Notes under the pieces: model-generated
Seen by the model: only the letters and a program-made list of their open reading frames with translations
Database searches by the model: none
Told to the model about the DNA's origin: nothing
Assembly: GCA_017634595.1 (NCBI GenBank)
Contig: JAGBNC010000021.1
Coordinates: 62,001 to 126,000, forward strand
Reading direction: 5' to 3'
From: Bacteroidales bacterium
GTDB taxonomy: Bacteria; Bacteroidota; Bacteroidia; Bacteroidales; UBA932
Length of the DNA: 64,000 nt
Made by a program: the position numbers and the translations under genes
In this document: in pieces, positions 25,137 to 33,313 of the stretch
Numbering within the stretch: the first letter of the stretch is position 1
How the letters are laid out: every line of letters begins with the position of its first letter

Positions 25137-25712
25137 CTACTTGTACTGAAGTTTCATGATAAGCCCGGTCACGAGCAGAAGGACACCGCCCAGGGTGAAA
25201 ACCAGCAGTTGAGCCTCGCTCTTTACCAGTATGGCAAAAACAGCTCCGCCCACGCCCAGAAGGAAACCGGCGATGATGATGGGCCAGTTCTTCAGCAGTA
25301 CGCCGGACATGCATTCGGCCAGGCCCATGATGATGACGATGATGAGTGTCACGTGCATGGGGACCAAGGAGACCGCTATGGCACTGAGCGTGATGGCGAA
25401 CGCGCCGAAGACGGACCATACGCCGCCGAGCATCTTGCTCACTTCGTTCTGGGGTATGGTCTTATTGTGCTTTCCGATGAGTGCAGCAAGGGGGTAGCCG
25501 ATGACCGGCATGACAAACCACAGGAAATTCCACTGCGGCTTGCCTGTGAGATGCCACAACAGATAGATTGCAAGAGAGGTTACGGTGAGCAGTGCTCCCC
25601 AGAGTACAAAGTACTTTGCGCTGTTCCGGAGGATGTCCTTCCTGCTTTTATTGAAGGATTCGCTGATGAGCTGAAGGCTTTCTTGAGCCGTCATTTCTTT
25701 GTTCTGTTCCAT
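25137..25712 (-). CDS. Membrane protein of unknown function, about six TM segments
   Basis: 191 residues. A soluble helix at the N-terminus (MTAQESLQLISESFNKSRKD) is followed by six hydrophobic segments, including YFVLWGALLTVTSLAIYLLW and LLVFTLGGVLLLVTGLIM. I do not recognise a named family. It is first in a two-gene operon with a winged-helix regulator, suggesting a stress- or signal-controlled membrane function. Confidence 0.75.
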   Translation of the reverse strand: MEQNKEMTAQESLQLISESFNKSRKDILRNSAKYFVLWGALLTVTSLAIYLLWHLTGKPQWNFLWFVMPVIGYPLAALIGKHNKTIPQNEVSKMLGGVWSVFGAFAITLSAIAVSLVPMHVTLIIVIIMGLAECMSGVLLKNWPIIIAGFLLGVGGAVFAILVKSEAQLLVFTLGGVLLLVTGLIMKLQYK

Positions 25713-25777
25713 TGTATCAACTGTTTAACTCGTTTTTGCGGCGGGGCGAAGCTGCGCAGTCTTCCTCAGCCACGCTG

Positions 25778-25809
25778 CAAATATAAACAAGTTTATGATA
25801 TAAACCAAA
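25778..25809 (-). promoter_or_regulatory. Promoter with operator in the spacer (TTTG-N20-TATATTTG)
   Basis: Minus strand -33 TTTG at 25806-25809 and -7 TATATTTG at 25778-25785, 20 nt apart. The spacer holds GTTTAT-GAT-ATAAAC (25791-25805), a perfect 6-bp inverted repeat, well placed for repression by the winged-helix protein of this operon. Confidence 0.7.
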
Positions 25810-26061
25810 TTTTATTTAAGGTTGTTTTGTTTCAGCGGAACGACAGGCCTCTGGTGAGGATGACCGGTGTTATTTCTGCCCTCCGTCCTCAAATCAAGCC
25901 TCCAGTGAGGACGGTCGGTCGAGGATAACCAGCCTCTGGGGCGACCAGCTACATTCCTCTTATGTTACCCTTGATTCCATAAAGACATAGCTTACCTGTT
26001 GATGCTTCTGCCGGAGGGTTTAGAGATGCCTTTCGAAGAAGATGGAACTTCCGCAACCGTT

Positions 26062-26106
26062 CCGTACGCTAAGGTGCCGCGGAATGGACCGGTGAGAGCA
26101 TTTTGC
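26062..26106. repeat. Dispersed repeat copy 1
   Basis: 45 nt matching 27271-27315 at 38 positions, same orientation, no gaps. Both copies lie in non-coding DNA either side of the two-TM protein gene and the tandem array. Confidence 0.6.
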
Positions 26107-26268
26107 TACCATTCTGCTTGCCCTTTGTGGTCTCGCCAGTGTCCGTCGTATTGTCGAGGGCACTGTTATATTTTTCAAATGCAATCAAGACAAAGGATTA
26201 TATGCCGGATGGATGAAGAAGTACTCCAAGAGTGAGGGAACAGCGCATCATTGCGGCTCGACAAAGAA

Positions 26269-26367
26269 ATGTTGAACGTAGAAGTGTCGGGGACTACGTA
26301 TCTGTATCGGTATTACGAGACGGGGCAGTTGCCGGAGAACGAGGCGGAAGCGAAATGGCTGATTTAG
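26269..26367 (+). pseudogene. 32-residue protein-like fragment
   Basis: ATG to TAG frame reading MLNVEVSGTTYLYRYYETG, then QLPENEAEAKWLI. Composition looks like the end of a real protein rather than random sequence, but it is preceded by a stop a few codons upstream and nothing around it continues the frame. I do not recognise it; a remnant of a larger gene is most likely. Confidence 0.3.
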
Positions 26368-26510
26368 ACGATGACTACTCAGGCCCACTGTTCTCAACTA
26401 CTATAGTGGGCCCCAGTACACTTAAAGAGCATCTCATTAAAGGATTCGCTATGAATGATGAGTCACTGAGCTTGACTCCACTCGCCCCAGAGAGGATTTC
26501 TGCGTTGGGA

Positions 26511-26537
26511 AACAAAAAGCGCTCATCGGAGTGAGCG
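26511..26537 (-). terminator. Terminator of the two-TM protein gene
   Basis: CGCTCA (26520-26525) pairs with TGAGCG (26532-26537) around a 6-nt loop; on the minus strand it is followed by CTTTTTGTT. It lies 12 nt after the stop codon at 26550. Confidence 0.6.
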
Positions 26538-26549
26538 ATAAACGTGAAT

Positions 26550-26774
26550 TTATACGCCAGATTTCTTTCGCTTAAACAAATCTCCTACCTTCTTCCACGA
26601 ATTCCAACCTTTATCGTCCAGATATTTAAACAAGACGAACAACACACCAAATACAATAGCCTGTACGGCATACTCACGCACAGAATGCACTTTCCCGAAA
26701 ACAAGATCCAGCAACAAACAAAAGACGGTATAGGCCACCGAAAAAGCAACTGCTCTGATAATGTAGTCCTTCAT
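26550..26774 (-). CDS. Small two-TM membrane protein
   Basis: 74 residues: two hydrophobic segments (AVAFSVAYTVFCLLLDLVFG and YAVQAIVFGVLFVLFKYL) and a basic tail ending KKVGDLFKRKKSGV, so the C-terminus should face the cytoplasm. A consensus promoter in front and a hairpin terminator behind both support a real gene in an otherwise gene-poor stretch. Family not recognised. Confidence 0.75.
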   Translation of the reverse strand: MKDYIIRAVAFSVAYTVFCLLLDLVFGKVHSVREYAVQAIVFGVLFVLFKYLDDKGWNSWKKVGDLFKRKKSGV

Positions 26775-26798
26775 CTCAAATCACGATTAATCTAACTG

Positions 26799-26829
26799 CA
26801 AAAATAAATAATTAAAACAAAACGGCAAA
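26799..26829 (-). promoter_or_regulatory. Promoter of the two-TM protein gene (TTTG-N19-TATTTTTG)
   Basis: Minus strand -33 TTTG at 26826-26829 and -7 TATTTTTG at 26799-26806, 19 nt apart, a full consensus match about 25 nt before the start codon. Confidence 0.7.
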
Positions 26830-26870
26830 TCGGCATTTTGTATACATCAGCCATAGGAAGCAGCAAACCT

Positions 26871-27084
26871 AGGCCCACCGGAGCACGGAAACCGTCAATC
26901 GGGCCCGGGAACGGCAAATCCAGGCCCGCCGGAGCACGAAAACAGCCAATCTGGCCCGGAAACGGCAAACCCAGGCCCGTCGGAGCACGGAAACCGCCAA
27001 TCTGGCCCGGAAACGGCAAATCCAGGCCCGCTGGTGCTCGGAAACAGCCAATCGGGCCCGGGAACGGCAAATCCAGGCCCGCAG
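26871..27084. repeat. 51-bp tandem repeat array, about 4.2 copies
   Basis: Units start at AGGCCC at 26871, 26922, 26973, 27024 and, as a partial copy, 27075; the spacing is exactly 51 nt each time. Each unit contains two GGCCCG-type half-units and an AACGGCAAA box. Because 51 is a multiple of three and no stop occurs in the unit, several frames stay open, but none looks like a convincing protein. It lies between the promoter of the two-TM gene and tRNA-Ser. Confidence 0.8.
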
Positions 27085-27348
27085 CAATGGCAAACGTGAC
27101 GGCTGGTGGAAGGTGCTGGTAGAATTGCCGGAAATCCTTTATAATTGAGGATCTGGTCAAGGACCTTGTCCTCTAAAGGAAGGGAAAATTGTGGCTGGCC
27201 GTCGCTTTGCGCCGGTAGCCCTTGGCCTGGGGCCCTGCAAAGCATAGAATGCAGCTATCGGCCGTTCATACCGTGCGCAAAGGTGCTGCGGGATGCACCG
27301 GTAAGAGCATTTCGCAGCCGTTACGTACCAGTAGGGACGGCCGCAACC
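27085..27348. other. Non-coding stretch before the tRNA-Ser terminator
   Basis: No supported gene. It contains a partly palindromic GGACCTTGTCC-like segment near 27155, CCTTGGCCTGGGGCC-like GC-rich sequence near 27215, and the second copy of the 45-nt dispersed repeat. Confidence 0.5.
27271..27315. repeat. Dispersed repeat copy 2
   Basis: 45 nt, 38 identical to 26062-26106. Shared core: AAGGTGC, GCGG, ATG, ACCGGT, AGAGCATTT in the same order and spacing. Confidence 0.6.
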
Positions 27349-27391
27349 ATCAAAAAACCGCGTCAAGCTTGCTTGAACGCGGTTTTTTGAT
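27349..27391 (-). terminator. Terminator of tRNA-Ser (bidirectional)
   Basis: Near-perfect palindrome: 27349-27363 pairs with 27077+300 to 27391 (27377-27391), 15 bp, and 27364-27368 with 27371-27375, giving a 20-bp stem with one bulge. T6 runs on both strands allow use in either direction. It begins 10 nt after the tRNA 3' end. Confidence 0.8.
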
Positions 27392-27400
27392 GCCTTTTTG

Positions 27401-27485
27401 CGGAGGCGGAGGGATTCGAACCCCCGGAACGTTGCCGTTCAACAGTTTTCAAGACTGCCGCCATCGACCACTCGGCCACACCTCC
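27401..27485 (-). tRNA. tRNA-Ser, anticodon TGA
   Basis: 85-nt class II tRNA on the minus strand. Acceptor 27479-27485/27402-27408, discriminator G, anticodon loop CTTGAAA with anticodon TGA (complement of 27449-27451, reads UCA), a long variable arm (GAACGGCAACGTTC) and T arm with GGTTCGAATCC. CCA is not encoded. Confidence 0.93.
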
Positions 27486-27495
27486 AAAAGGATTG

Positions 27496-27526
27496 CAAAG
27501 TTATACAATTTCTTGACTTCTGCAAA
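27496..27526 (-). promoter_or_regulatory. Promoter of tRNA-Ser (TTTG-N19-TAACTTTG)
   Basis: Minus strand -33 TTTG at 27523-27526 and -7 TAACTTTG at 27496-27503, 19 nt apart; the start point would fall just before the mature 5' end at 27485. Confidence 0.75.
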
Positions 27527-27613
27527 ATTTTGATCAAGATACCGCTACTAAGTAATAAATAGCAGCGCTAAGAACCCAGTGCAATGCTGAGGCCCGCTGA
27601 GCGCGGCGGCTGA

Positions 27614-29002
27614 TTATTTCTCTAAAGCAGCACGCGCTTCCGAGAGAATCCCCGAGCAATACTCCAGGAAATCCTCCCAGCGGTAATAACAGGGCACGAC
27701 TTCATCAAGCGGCAGGGAGAGCGGCGCCTCATTGTGAAGCATCATAAAAACCATGTCTTCCTGCTTCCCGCCACGGCCGAAAAGAACAATCTGGAAATTA
27801 GCGGCCATGGGGATCTGTGACACGTCCCACACCTTCCAAGCCCCGGCAGGATCGGTCAGTTCCGAATCCCAGCCTTCAAGCTTAAGCAGCGCATAAAGAG
27901 CCATGATGCAGCCGTCGTGTCCAAAGCGCAGGCGCACCTTGACGCCGGACGACATATCTTCGTCCGCCATGTCGATGATGTCGCCCAGGACCGATTCGGA
28001 CAAGTAGCAACCACGCTTGTTGCCAAGCGGCGTACGGCTTTTCTCCATGTAGAATGCATAATTGTCCATCTGCCCCAGCAGCGACAGTTCCGAAGAAGTG
28101 AAGACATCGAAGAAGCCCTTGCACTCTTCAGGGCAGCCCGGAACCACCAGAGCTATAGAATACAAGTCATGCACGAATTTGAAGGGATCGCACACACTTT
28201 CAGCCCAGGCCGTATCTGTGAACAAGCGTCCGCACACAGGCCGCCAATCAAATGCTGTACGGTAATACTCCCAGAATGCCGCACGCCACGGAGCATCGGA
28301 GCTCTTCCAGCGCACGTCCTCCGGCGTAACCCGCGGATTCTCAGGAGCATGCTGATTGATACGCCCCATATAAGCCCGGGACGCATCAGCACGAATATCC
28401 ACACCGGGACGCAGTGCCGCAAGAGTCTGGGTAAAATTCTGCATGGAAAGCATGGTGCGCTCATAATTCGTTGAATTAGCCACTACCTTTGAAGCACCGC
28501 GGAACAGCGCCGGGAAATTCTGTACCATGCGGGCGGCAATGGCACGGTGCTGGAGCGCGCCGAGAGACGTCAGCTCCCCTTCCCTCTGCTTATACAATGG
28601 AGCAACTGCCTCGTAACGGGCATACACATCGGCGCCAAGCTCCGTAAGCATGCCATCCTCAGATGCCTTCGAGAGTACAGAATGAACATAAGCATACTTC
28701 CCTGGAGCAGCCAGATAACGCGAACCGTGACGCCCATAGTGAGTCAGGTACACAGGGCTATAGCCAGCAGGCGGGGCGGGAAACTGAGGCACGCTGCCGG
28801 GATAGAGGCGGTTGACGCCCATCATCCATTCGCTCACCTGCTGCCCGTCGAGCGTAAGCTGCTGAGCCATTATAGTTTCCGGATGATATTCAAGCTCAGC
28901 GACCAGGCTCCGGCTGCAAGACACCGCCAGAAGCAAGCCCAAGAGCATGCAGCAGCCGGCAAGGGCTCCGCCGTAATTACTGTTCGACCTTCTTCTTATC
29001 AT
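27614..29002 (-). CDS. Histidine-type phosphatase, MINPP-like lipoprotein
   Basis: 462 residues. Lipobox LAVSC with Cys 29. Branch-2 histidine phosphatase motif R91-H92-G93 in YGRHGSRY, and the C-terminal proton-donor region RLRFGHDG (HD form, around residue 365). Similar to Bacteroidota multiple inositol-polyphosphate phosphatases that release phosphate from phytate. It overlaps lspA by 26 nt; an internal Met (28948, MLLGLLLAVSC) would nearly remove the overlap and keep the lipobox. A paralogue lies at 41107-42450. Confidence 0.83.
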   Translation of the reverse strand: MIRRRSNSNYGGALAGCCMLLGLLLAVSCSRSLVAELEYHPETIMAQQLTLDGQQVSEWMMGVNRLYPGSVPQFPAPPAGYSPVYLTHYGRHGSRYLAAPGKYAYVHSVLSKASEDGMLTELGADVYARYEAVAPLYKQREGELTSLGALQHRAIAARMVQNFPALFRGASKVVANSTNYERTMLSMQNFTQTLAALRPGVDIRADASRAYMGRINQHAPENPRVTPEDVRWKSSDAPWRAAFWEYYRTAFDWRPVCGRLFTDTAWAESVCDPFKFVHDLYSIALVVPGCPEECKGFFDVFTSSELSLLGQMDNYAFYMEKSRTPLGNKRGCYLSESVLGDIIDMADEDMSSGVKVRLRFGHDGCIMALYALLKLEGWDSELTDPAGAWKVWDVSQIPMAANFQIVLFGRGGKQEDMVFMMLHNEAPLSLPLDEVVPCYYRWEDFLEYCSGILSEARAALEK

Positions 29003-29540
29003 CGGAGGTAAAGAACTTCCACTGGAAAAGAATCAGGTAGAAAGCACCGACGGTAACACAGGAATCGGCAAAATTAAACACCGGGCTGAAGAACACCACT
29101 TCGCCGGCGGCATTATGGATAAGCGGGAAATAGAACATGTCCACCACCTTTCCAAACATGAAGGGAGCGTAATCCCAGATAAGACCGTAGAAAAGGCAGT
29201 CGATTATATTGCCGAAAGCTCCTGCAGTGATGAGCGTCAAGCCCACAAGCACACCCACAGGTGCCTTCTTCTTGCTGTTAAGCGAACTTATCCACCAGAT
29301 CAAAGCCCCGCAGAGTATAATCCTGAACAGCGACAGCAGGAACTTGCCCACAGCGCCGCCGAATTTCATTCCGAAAGCCATGCCTTCGTTCTCCACGAAG
29401 CACAGACGGAACCAGTCGCCCAGGACATAGATCTGCTGGCCGAGAGTCATATTGGTCTTGACCAGGTACTTGATTACCTGGTCAATGACCACGAGTATCA
29501 CGCCGAGAATGATCAGCCTCGCGCCTCTGGAAACTTTCAT
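28977..29540 (-). CDS. lspA: Lipoprotein signal peptidase (signal peptidase II)
   Basis: 187 residues with four membrane segments. Catalytic Asp regions are AGAFGNIIDCL and FNFADSCVTVG, plus VIDQVIKYLVK and VENEGMAFG near the N-terminus. The GKVVDMFYFPLI insertion before the second Asp is the longer loop typical of Bacteroidota LspA. It removes signal peptides from the many lipoproteins seen in this window. It overlaps the stop of the IleRS-DksA ORF by 4 nt, the usual neighbourhood in Bacteroidota (ileS, dksA-like, lspA). Confidence 0.95.
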   Translation of the reverse strand: MKVSRGARLIILGVILVVIDQVIKYLVKTNMTLGQQIYVLGDWFRLCFVENEGMAFGMKFGGAVGKFLLSLFRIILCGALIWWISSLNSKKKAPVGVLVGLTLITAGAFGNIIDCLFYGLIWDYAPFMFGKVVDMFYFPLIHNAAGEVVFFSPVFNFADSCVTVGAFYLILFQWKFFTSDDKKKVEQ

Positions 29541-32500
29541 TTCTTACCTGCCTTGGAGAGTTTCTCTTTGGCTTCCACGGTAAGAGTTGCGTGCGGAACT
29601 AGTCTCAGTCTCTCCTTGGGGATGAGTTTGCCGGTCTCGCGGCAAATTCCGTAAGTCTTGTTCTCGATGCGCACAAGGGCGGCTTCGAGATTCTGGATGA
29701 ACTTATACTGACGCTGCGCCAGCTGGCTGGCTTCCTCCTTGGAGAGCTGGTTGGCGCCGTCGTCTTCAACAGTCTTGAATGAGGGTGAAGTGTCCTCGAT
29801 GTCGTTGGAGCCGTTGTGCATAATCACTTGGCGGAGAGTATTGTATTCCGCCCTGGCTTTAGCGAGCATCTCGTCGATGATGGCCTTGAACTCGGCAAGT
29901 TCCTCATCGGAATAACGAGTTTTGGTTTCTTCTGCCATATTAAGATTGCGATTAAGGTTTATTCTGATATTTCCGTCTTCCCAGGCCACCTCCGCAGCGC
30001 CCTCAGGAGCCTCGGCCAGAGACTTGAGAGATATGGAGTTGGACAAGGTCTGCGTAGAAACATAGTCCCCGTAAGCGCCAAGAGCCTTGGCAATGGCCTC
30101 ATGGGCAGCGCCGTCGGCAAAAATCTCGGTCTCGATACGGTCGGTAAGTTCAAATCCGCTCTCCTTGCGGAGATTCTGGATAGGATGGATGAGTTCACGT
30201 GCAGTGCCTTCAAGCACAAGCTCGGGAGTCTGCACTATATCAAGTGCAACGGTGAGGCTGCCCTCTGTGGCCACAAGCCAGCCGGGCATATCCTCGGAAC
30301 TAATTTCATAATCGCCGGGACGAAGTGTAACGGGACCTGAAGGGAGATTGAGAACGTACTCATCGGAACGCTCAATTCCGGATATAACGTCCTGCCCCAG
30401 GGTGCCGAAAGCAGCGGCTATCTCCTTCATCTGCTTGCCGTAGATCTTGCCAAGAGTCTTGAAATTAGGCTTGATCTTCTTGGTAATTATACCGGTAGTA
30501 TCATGAAGGAACTCAATCTCTTTCACATTGACTTCGGTAAGGAATATGTCCTTGACCTTCTCGATATGTGACTTCACATCGTCGTTAAGCACAGGCACAA
30601 GCACCTTGGCCAGCGGCTTGCGGACATTGATGCCGACTTTCTTGCGCAGGGCAAGCACCATGGAAGACGCCTTCTGAGCAAAAGACATACTCTCCTCGAG
30701 GGCCTCATCCACCAGGACTGCATTTGCCTTGGGCATAGGCTCATAGTGCACCGATTCACTGTCCGGCACGAGGTCCAGCCAGAGACGCTCCATGAAGAAC
30801 GGAGCAATGGGAGCGCCCATGAGGGCAACGCCCTTAAGGACTTCGTACAAAGTCTGGTAGCAGGCCAGCTTGTCCTGAGCCATGCCGGAGCCCCACAGAC
30901 GCTTTTTATTGAGACGTATGTACCAGTTGCTCAGGTCATCGCATACGAAATCCTGAATCAAACGGCCTGCGGCGGTTATGTCATAGTCTTCATAAGCATC
31001 TTTGACACTGAGTTCGAGAGTATTCAGTTTGCTGATGATCCAGCGGTCAAACAGAGGACGTGATGCATAGGGCACCATATCTGCTGCGGGATCGAACTTG
31101 TCGATATTTGCATACAAGGCAAAAACCGAATAGGAGTTGTACAGCGTGCCGAAGAATTTGCGGCGCACTTCTTCCACTCCGGCCTCATCAAACTTAAGAT
31201 TGTCCCAAGGCTGTGCATTGGTGAGCATGTACCAGCGCAGTGCATCGGGACCATAAGTATCGATAGCCTTGAACGGATCAACGGCATTGCCCAGGCGCTT
31301 GCTCATCTTCTCGCCCTTCTTGTCAAGCACCAAGCCATTGGAAATCACCCTCTTGAAAGCAGGAGTCCCGCTCACCATGGTATGAATTGCATGCAGGGTA
31401 TAGAACCATCCGCGTGTCTGGTCCACGCCCTCGGCTATAAAGTCCGCCGTGCTGCCGAAATCTGGTGTATCCTTGCCCCTGAGGCCTGTCTGGGCGTAAG
31501 GCATGGCTCCGGAATCGAACCACACATCGATAAGGTCGGTCTCCCTGGTCATCTTGCGGCCCGAAGCCGATACCAGGTATATCTGATCCACGTAAGGCCT
31601 GTGCAGGTCAATGCGGTCGTAGTTCTGCTTGCTCATGTCGGCAGGGTCGAAGCCTGCATCCCTGAAGGGGTTGGAGCTCATGAATCCGGCCGCCACAGCC
31701 TTGTCTATTTCAGAGTAAAGTTCAGCGATGCTGCCGATACATATCTCTTCCTTTCCATCCTCGGTGCGCCATATAGGGAGCGGAGTGCCCCAGTAGCGGC
31801 TGCGGCTGAGGTTCCAGTCCTGAATATTCTCAAGCCACTTGCCGAATCGCCCGGTACCTGTGGATTCGGGCTTCCAGCGTATGCTGTCGTTCAATGCCAT
31901 CATCTGCTCGCGAACGGCGGTGGTACGGATGAACCAGCTGTTCAGCGGATAATACAGCACCGGTTTGTCGGTACGCCAGCAATGAGGATATGTATGTACG
32001 TGCTTCTCGATACGGAAAGCCTTGCCTGCGGCCTTAAGCATGACGCAGATGTCAACGTCAAGAGTGGGAGCGTCGGCGGCAAGAGAAGAGTCGTAAGCGT
32101 TCTTGACATAGCGCCCGGCCCACTCACGGTACGAATCATCCACGCGGTCGGAGACATAAGCAGGGTCGAGATCCTCGATACGGTAGAAACGTCCTCTCGG
32201 ATCCACCTGTGCCTGAGGAGCTCCGTCCTTGTCGGTCACATACAGGCCGGGAACTCCGGCGAGGCGGGCCACCTTGGCATCGTCAGCACCGAATGTCGGA
32301 GCAATATGCACGATACCGGTACCGTCTTCAGTGGTGACATAGTCGCCGAGAATAACCCGGAACGCGCCCTCGTCGGGACGGAACCAAGGGATAAGCTGCT
32401 CGTAGCGCATACCGGCGAGCTCGCGGCCTTTGACAGAGCCAGGGAGCACTTCGTAAGGTACTTTATCGTTGAACCATGCACCTACCAGGGCCTGGGCCAC

Positions 32501-33289
32501 GATATATATTGCAGGAGCGCCTGTGTAAGGATTGGCGCTGCGCACTTTAACGTAATCTATGTCAGGGCCGACGCACAGAGCCGTATTGGACGGGAGTGTC
32601 CAGGGGGTGGTGGTCCAGGCCAGGAAATACAGGTCGTCTTCACCTACAACCTTGAACTGGGCGCAGCAGGTAGTATCTTTGACGTCGCGGTAGCAACCTG
32701 GCTGGTTAAGCTCGTGCGTGCTCAGACCGGTGCCTGCGGCAGGACTGTACGGCTGGATGGATTTGCCCTTGTAGAGCAGGCCCTTGCCGTAGATGTCTTT
32801 GAGCAGGTACCACAGAGTCTCGATGTAGCGGTTGTCGTAGGTGATGTACGGGTCGTCCATATCCACCCAGTAACCTATGCGCTCGGTGAGGGTACGCCAT
32901 TCGGCGGTGTACTTCATGACCTCGCTCCGGCAGGCGGCGTTGTACTCTTCTACGCTTATCTTGGAGCCTATGTCTTCCTTGGTGATACCGAGCTTCTTCT
33001 CAACTCCAAGCTCTACCGGTAGTCCGTGGGTGTCCCAGCCGGCGCGGCGGCGCACTTTGAAGCCGCTCTGAGTCTTGTAACGGCACACTGCGTCTTTGAT
33101 GCTGCGGGCCATCACGTGATGAATGCCGGGCATACCGTTGGCGCTGGGCGGGCCTTCGAAGAATATGAATTCAGGGGCGCCCTCGCGCAGTTGCAGGGAT
33201 TTCTCAAATGCTCCTCTCTTTTTCCACCGCTCCAGTATTTCATTCCCGGCGGCAACAAGGTCCAGGCCTTTATATTCTTTGAATGTCAT
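29537..33289 (-). CDS. ileS: Isoleucyl-tRNA synthetase fused in frame to a DksA/TraR-like protein
   Basis: One open frame of 1250 codons. Residues 1-1117 are IleRS: HIGH-type motif in NGMPGIHHVMARS, editing domain (LAWTTTPWTLPSNTALCVGPD, then WDTHGLPVE before it), KMSKS as KGEKMSKRLGN, and anticodon-binding C-terminus, the usual Bacteroidota length. Residues 1118-1250, starting MAEETKTRYSDEEL at ATG 29936-29938, are the DksA/TraR-like protein normally encoded as a separate gene between ileS and lspA (EDTSPSFKTVEDD, AALVRIENKTYGICRETGKL, IPKERLRLVPHATL); its zinc finger keeps one Cys only. There is no stop between them. Either a true fusion or an overlap joined by one frame change; the inner ATG may still be used. 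Confidence 0.9.
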   Translation of the reverse strand: MTFKEYKGLDLVAAGNEILERWKKRGAFEKSLQLREGAPEFIFFEGPPSANGMPGIHHVMARSIKDAVCRYKTQSGFKVRRRAGWDTHGLPVELGVEKKLGITKEDIGSKISVEEYNAACRSEVMKYTAEWRTLTERIGYWVDMDDPYITYDNRYIETLWYLLKDIYGKGLLYKGKSIQPYSPAAGTGLSTHELNQPGCYRDVKDTTCCAQFKVVGEDDLYFLAWTTTPWTLPSNTALCVGPDIDYVKVRSANPYTGAPAIYIVAQALVGAWFNDKVPYEVLPGSVKGRELAGMRYEQLIPWFRPDEGAFRVILGDYVTTEDGTGIVHIAPTFGADDAKVARLAGVPGLYVTDKDGAPQAQVDPRGRFYRIEDLDPAYVSDRVDDSYREWAGRYVKNAYDSSLAADAPTLDVDICVMLKAAGKAFRIEKHVHTYPHCWRTDKPVLYYPLNSWFIRTTAVREQMMALNDSIRWKPESTGTGRFGKWLENIQDWNLSRSRYWGTPLPIWRTEDGKEEICIGSIAELYSEIDKAVAAGFMSSNPFRDAGFDPADMSKQNYDRIDLHRPYVDQIYLVSASGRKMTRETDLIDVWFDSGAMPYAQTGLRGKDTPDFGSTADFIAEGVDQTRGWFYTLHAIHTMVSGTPAFKRVISNGLVLDKKGEKMSKRLGNAVDPFKAIDTYGPDALRWYMLTNAQPWDNLKFDEAGVEEVRRKFFGTLYNSYSVFALYANIDKFDPAADMVPYASRPLFDRWIISKLNTLELSVKDAYEDYDITAAGRLIQDFVCDDLSNWYIRLNKKRLWGSGMAQDKLACYQTLYEVLKGVALMGAPIAPFFMERLWLDLVPDSESVHYEPMPKANAVLVDEALEESMSFAQKASSMVLALRKKVGINVRKPLAKVLVPVLNDDVKSHIEKVKDIFLTEVNVKEIEFLHDTTGIITKKIKPNFKTLGKIYGKQMKEIAAAFGTLGQDVISGIERSDEYVLNLPSGPVTLRPGDYEISSEDMPGWLVATEGSLTVALDIVQTPELVLEGTARELIHPIQNLRKESGFELTDRIETEIFADGAAHEAIAKALGAYGDYVSTQTLSNSISLKSLAEAPEGAAEVAWEDGNIRINLNRNLNMAEETKTRYSDEELAEFKAIIDEMLAKARAEYNTLRQVIMHNGSNDIEDTSPSFKTVEDDGANQLSKEEASQLAQRQYKFIQNLEAALVRIENKTYGICRETGKLIPKERLRLVPHATLTVEAKEKLSKAGKK

Positions 33290-33299
33290 ATTTTTTCCT

Positions 33300-33307
33300 T
33301 ACTTTTG
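33300..33307 (+). promoter_or_regulatory. Candidate -7 box (TACTTTTG) for cvpA-tsaB
   Basis: TACTTTTG with TTTG at 33278-33281, 18 nt upstream, overlapping the ileS start. If used, the cvpA transcript would also carry the 33314-33388 hairpin. Confidence 0.35.
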
Positions 33308-33313
33308 CACTCG

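Larger units (their letters stand above)
25830..26510. other. Gene-poor region with degenerate repeats and a gene fragment
   Basis: No full gene is supported here. Two imperfect direct repeats (CCTCTGGTGAGGATGACCGGT-like, at about 25850 and 25899) are followed by a weaker third near 25930. A 45-nt stretch at 26062-26106 recurs at 27271-27315. A short frame at 26269-26367 looks protein-like. A hairpin pairs 26382-26389 with 26405-26412. This looks like the remains of decayed or mobile DNA. Confidence 0.5.

Noticed and set aside
26232..26534. 100-codon plus-strand frame
   Set aside because: Low-complexity, no family resemblance and no promoter; it crosses the candidate 32-residue fragment in another frame and ends in the terminator of the minus-strand gene.
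26871..27084. CRISPR array
   Set aside because: The units are contiguous and similar throughout, with no unique spacers, and no cas genes are nearby.
26792..27160. Repeat-containing open frames across the 51-bp array on both strands
   Set aside because: They are open only because the unit is a multiple of three without stops; several overlapping frames are equally open and the Pro/Gly/Phe-rich products look artificial.
31382..33022. Long open frame antisense to ileS
   Set aside because: It is the complement of a well-supported synthetase gene; its product has no recognisable domains and no promoter.
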